DNA from: Cytophagales bacterium
GTDB taxonomy: Bacteria > Bacteroidota > Bacteroidia > Cytophagales > Cyclobacteriaceae
Length of the DNA: 15,756 nucleotides
NCBI GenBank assembly: GCA_020063545.1
Contig: JAGUUF010000132.1
Coordinates: 1-15,756, forward strand
Reading direction: 5' to 3'
A model generated the notes under the pieces. That model had not been told where the DNA came from, searched no databases, and saw only the letters and a program-made list of their open reading frames with translations. The position numbers and the translations under genes are program-made. This document shows, piece after piece, positions 14,121 through 15,756 of this stretch (positions are counted from its first letter, which is position 1; each line of letters starts with the position of its first letter).

Positions 14121-14567
14121 ATGCAACAACTCAACTTGCCGGCATATAATTACCGCCTGAAAAAAGCAGGTGGTAAAGTATGGATTTTTGACGGCATTCG
14201 GAAAAAGTTTGTTCTGCTGACGCCAGAAGAATGGGTGCGCCAACACCTGGTACATTACCTGGTTGGTCACCTGAACTACCCAAAGGGATTGATAAAGGTT
14301 GAAACAGGATTAACGTACAACACGCTGCAAAAGCGTTCGGATATTGTGGTGCTTGACCGGGATGGCAAAAACTGGATGGTTATCGAATGCAAATCGCCCA
14401 GTCAGAAAATTACTGCCGACACGGCTTTGCAGGTAGCAGTTTATAACTCCGGTTTAAAGGCGCAGTACATCCTCATCTCAAACGGCTTGAATCACTTTTG
14501 TTTTGCGGCTGATTTCTCGGAACACCATGTGCATGCTGTGGACGCAATTCCGCGGTATCCTCAATAG
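14121..14567 (+). CDS. Stand-alone HsdR N-terminal-like protein (PD-(D/E)XK fold)
   Basis: The 148-residue protein matches the small 'type I restriction enzyme HsdR N-terminal domain' family (HSDR_N_2) common in Bacteroidota. It begins MQQLNLPAYNYRLKK, then has IFDGIRKKFVLLTPEEWVRQHLVHYL (22-47). A nuclease-like core follows: VETGL (60-64, Glu61), KRSDIVVLD (71-79, Asp74), MVIECK (86-91, Glu89 and Lys91) and ALQVAVYN (102-109, Gln104). This is the E...D...ExK...Q order of an intact PD-(D/E)XK site. There is no helicase, methylase or specificity gene nearby, so a restriction role is unlikely; its real function is unknown. The frame stays open to 14061, but the ATG at 14121 fits the family N-terminus and avoids overlap with amn. 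It ends 36 bases from the convergent alanine dehydrogenase gene. Confidence 0.87.
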   Translation: MQQLNLPAYNYRLKKAGGKVWIFDGIRKKFVLLTPEEWVRQHLVHYLVGHLNYPKGLIKVETGLTYNTLQKRSDIVVLDRDGKNWMVIECKSPSQKITADTALQVAVYNSGLKAQYILISNGLNHFCFAADFSEHHVHAVDAIPRYPQ

Positions 14568-14603
14568 TAATAAGGATATTTTTTTAAAGCTTTCGTGTAT
14601 TGA

Positions 14604-15716
14604 TTACAAAAACTTCTTCACATCCGAATATGGAAGGTTAAATGCATCGGCCACGCCTTTGTACACCACCTCGCCAAACATTACGTTAAGTCCGCTGCGC
14701 AATTCGGTGCTCTCCTGGCAGGCGCGTTTCCAGCCCTGGTTGGCAAGCCGTATGGCATACGGTAAGGTGGCATTGGTTAACGCCAGTGTAGAAGTATAGG
14801 GCACGGCACCCGGCATGTTGGCTACACAGTAATGCACTACGTCATCAATAATGAAAGTCGGGTTTTCGTGTGTCGTGGGGGTACAGGTTTCAATGCAACC
14901 ACCCTGGTCAACGGCCACATCAACCAAAACCGTTCCTGGCCGCATGGTTTTAAGCATATCGCGGGTAATCAATTTGGGCGCTTTTGCTCCCGGTATTAAA
15001 ACACCACCGATGATCAAATCATGGTCTTTAACCAGTTCACGAATGGCATATTCGTTCGACACCATGGTGTGCACGTTTTTAGGCATAACATCATCGAGGT
15101 AGCGAAGGCGGTTAAGGTTAACATCCATAATTGTAACCTCAGCGCCCATGCCAGCCGCAATTTTGGCTGCGTTAGTTCCCACAACCCCGCCACCCAGGAT
15201 GAGCACTTTTGCCGGTTTTACACCGGGCACGCCACCTAACAAAATACCTCTTCCTTTAAGCGGCTTCTCCAGGTACTTGGCGCCTTCCTGCACAGCCATC
15301 CGGCCGGCCACTTCCGACATCGGGATGAGCAGGGGCAGGCTGCCGTCAACGCGTTCAACTGTTTCGTAAGCCAGGCACACGGCACCGCTGGCAATCATGG
15401 CTTTGGTGAGCGGCTCATAAGAAGCGAAATGGAAATAGGTAAATACGAGTTGGTCTTTCTTAATCAGTTTGTATTCCTGCTCAATGGGCTCCTTCACTTT
15501 TATAATCATTTCGGCCAGGTTAAAAACCTCGGCAGCCGTACCAATAAGCTTGGCACCCGCTTTGGCATATTCGGCATCAGAAAACCCGCTGCCTACTCCG
15601 GCCGACTGTTCAACATAAACGGTGTGCCCGCGTTTCACAAGTTCTTGCGTGCCCGCAGGTGTAAGTGCAACCCGGTTTTCGTTATTCTTAATTTCTTTTG
15701 GAACACCAATGATCAT
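14604..15716 (-). CDS. ald: Alanine dehydrogenase
   Basis: This enzyme catalyses NAD-dependent oxidative deamination of L-alanine to pyruvate and ammonia, and the reverse reductive amination. The 370 residues match the family, and key residues fall at the same numbers known for the Mycobacterium tuberculosis enzyme: Arg15 (ENRVALTP), Lys75 (IKVKEP), His96 (TYFHFASYE) and Asp270 (DVAVDQGG). The NAD-binding Rossmann motif is LILGGGVVGTNAA (172-184), with the ribose-binding Asp198 in IMDVN. The signature VPKEIKNNENRVA (5-17) and the MPGAVPYTST loop (301-310) are intact. A NAD(P) transhydrogenase alpha subunit is excluded by the alanine-specific residues and the normal C-terminus. The ATG at 15716 follows a perfect -7 box with a short leader. 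The gene stands alone and converges on the HsdR-N-like gene. Confidence 0.96.
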   Translation of the reverse strand: MIIGVPKEIKNNENRVALTPAGTQELVKRGHTVYVEQSAGVGSGFSDAEYAKAGAKLIGTAAEVFNLAEMIIKVKEPIEQEYKLIKKDQLVFTYFHFASYEPLTKAMIASGAVCLAYETVERVDGSLPLLIPMSEVAGRMAVQEGAKYLEKPLKGRGILLGGVPGVKPAKVLILGGGVVGTNAAKIAAGMGAEVTIMDVNLNRLRYLDDVMPKNVHTMVSNEYAIRELVKDHDLIIGGVLIPGAKAPKLITRDMLKTMRPGTVLVDVAVDQGGCIETCTPTTHENPTFIIDDVVHYCVANMPGAVPYTSTLALTNATLPYAIRLANQGWKRACQESTELRSGLNVMFGEVVYKGVADAFNLPYSDVKKFL

Positions 15717-15740
15717 ATACTGAAATGGTTAAGCAGGCTG

Positions 15741-15748
15741 CAAAGATA
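15741..15748 (-). promoter_or_regulatory. Bacteroidota -7 box (TATCTTTG) of alanine dehydrogenase
   Basis: On the minus strand TATCTTTG (15748-15741) matches TAnnTTTG perfectly and ends 24 bases before the ATG at 15716, giving a leader of about 18-20 bases. The -33 element would lie outside the window. Confidence 0.55.
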
Positions 15749-15756
15749 ACCGTCAA

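Noticed and set aside
14121..14567. A restriction-modification or defence system around the HsdR-N-like gene
   Set aside because: There is no methylase, specificity subunit, helicase or mobile-element mark nearby; neighbours are metabolic genes with similar base composition.
14568..14603. T run (seven T) and AAGCTT palindrome between the HsdR-N-like gene and ald as a bidirectional terminator
   Set aside because: No stem of more than a few bases precedes the T run, so a factor-independent terminator is not supported.

Overview
The window reads as a chromosomal segment of a Bacteroidota (Bacteroidetes) bacterium, probably of the Cytophagales. The order-level placement is inference. The reasons are an ExbB / small membrane protein / ExbD / ExbD cluster, the short 256-residue AMP nucleosidase, a UMF1-type transporter, a lone HsdR-N-like protein, weak Shine-Dalgarno sequences, and three perfect matches to the Bacteroidota -7 promoter box TAnnTTTG just upstream of genes. 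Coding density is high. The longest gap without a gene is about 260 bases (9462-9723).

Layout. (1) 1-1343, minus strand: the first 41 codons of a probable methyltransferase, leaving the window, coupled by ATGA to a family 4 glycosyltransferase. (2) 1405-2493, plus: the UDP-GlcNAc 2-epimerase wecB, divergent from the glycosyltransferase and overlapping ruvC tail to tail. (3) ruvC on the minus strand, divergent from a membrane-anchored family 2 glycosyltransferase. (4) 4252-9362, plus: a probable operon of a SpoIIE/RsbU-type phosphatase, NodB-type polysaccharide deacetylase, GT28-like glycosyltransferase, DgkA-type lipid kinase, TatD hydrolase and type I asparaginase. The last four junctions use ATGA overlaps; dgkA carries a one-base frameshift. 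(5) tRNA-Ser(GGA) on the minus strand. (6) 9724-11922: a TonB-ExbB-ExbD type energy-transduction operon, closed by a strong hairpin terminator. (7) A UMF1-family transporter, converging on AMP nucleosidase. (8) A small PD-(D/E)XK (HsdR-N-like) protein divergent from AMP nucleosidase by only 20 bases. (9) Alanine dehydrogenase on the minus strand with a clear -7 box.

How the genes fit together. The left third and the 5498-7537 block concern cell-surface glycans and lipids: sugar-nucleotide epimerisation, three glycosyltransferases, a deacetylase and a lipid kinase. The middle supplies proton-motive-force coupling for outer-membrane transport. The right third is nucleotide and amino-acid metabolism plus one orphan nuclease-fold protein. 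I see no mobile element, CRISPR array or recognisable defence island, and no convincing wholly new system. The points most worth checking are the dgkA frameshift, the terminator abutting a start codon, the unnamed four-helix protein inside the ExbB/ExbD operon, and the stand-alone PD-(D/E)XK protein.
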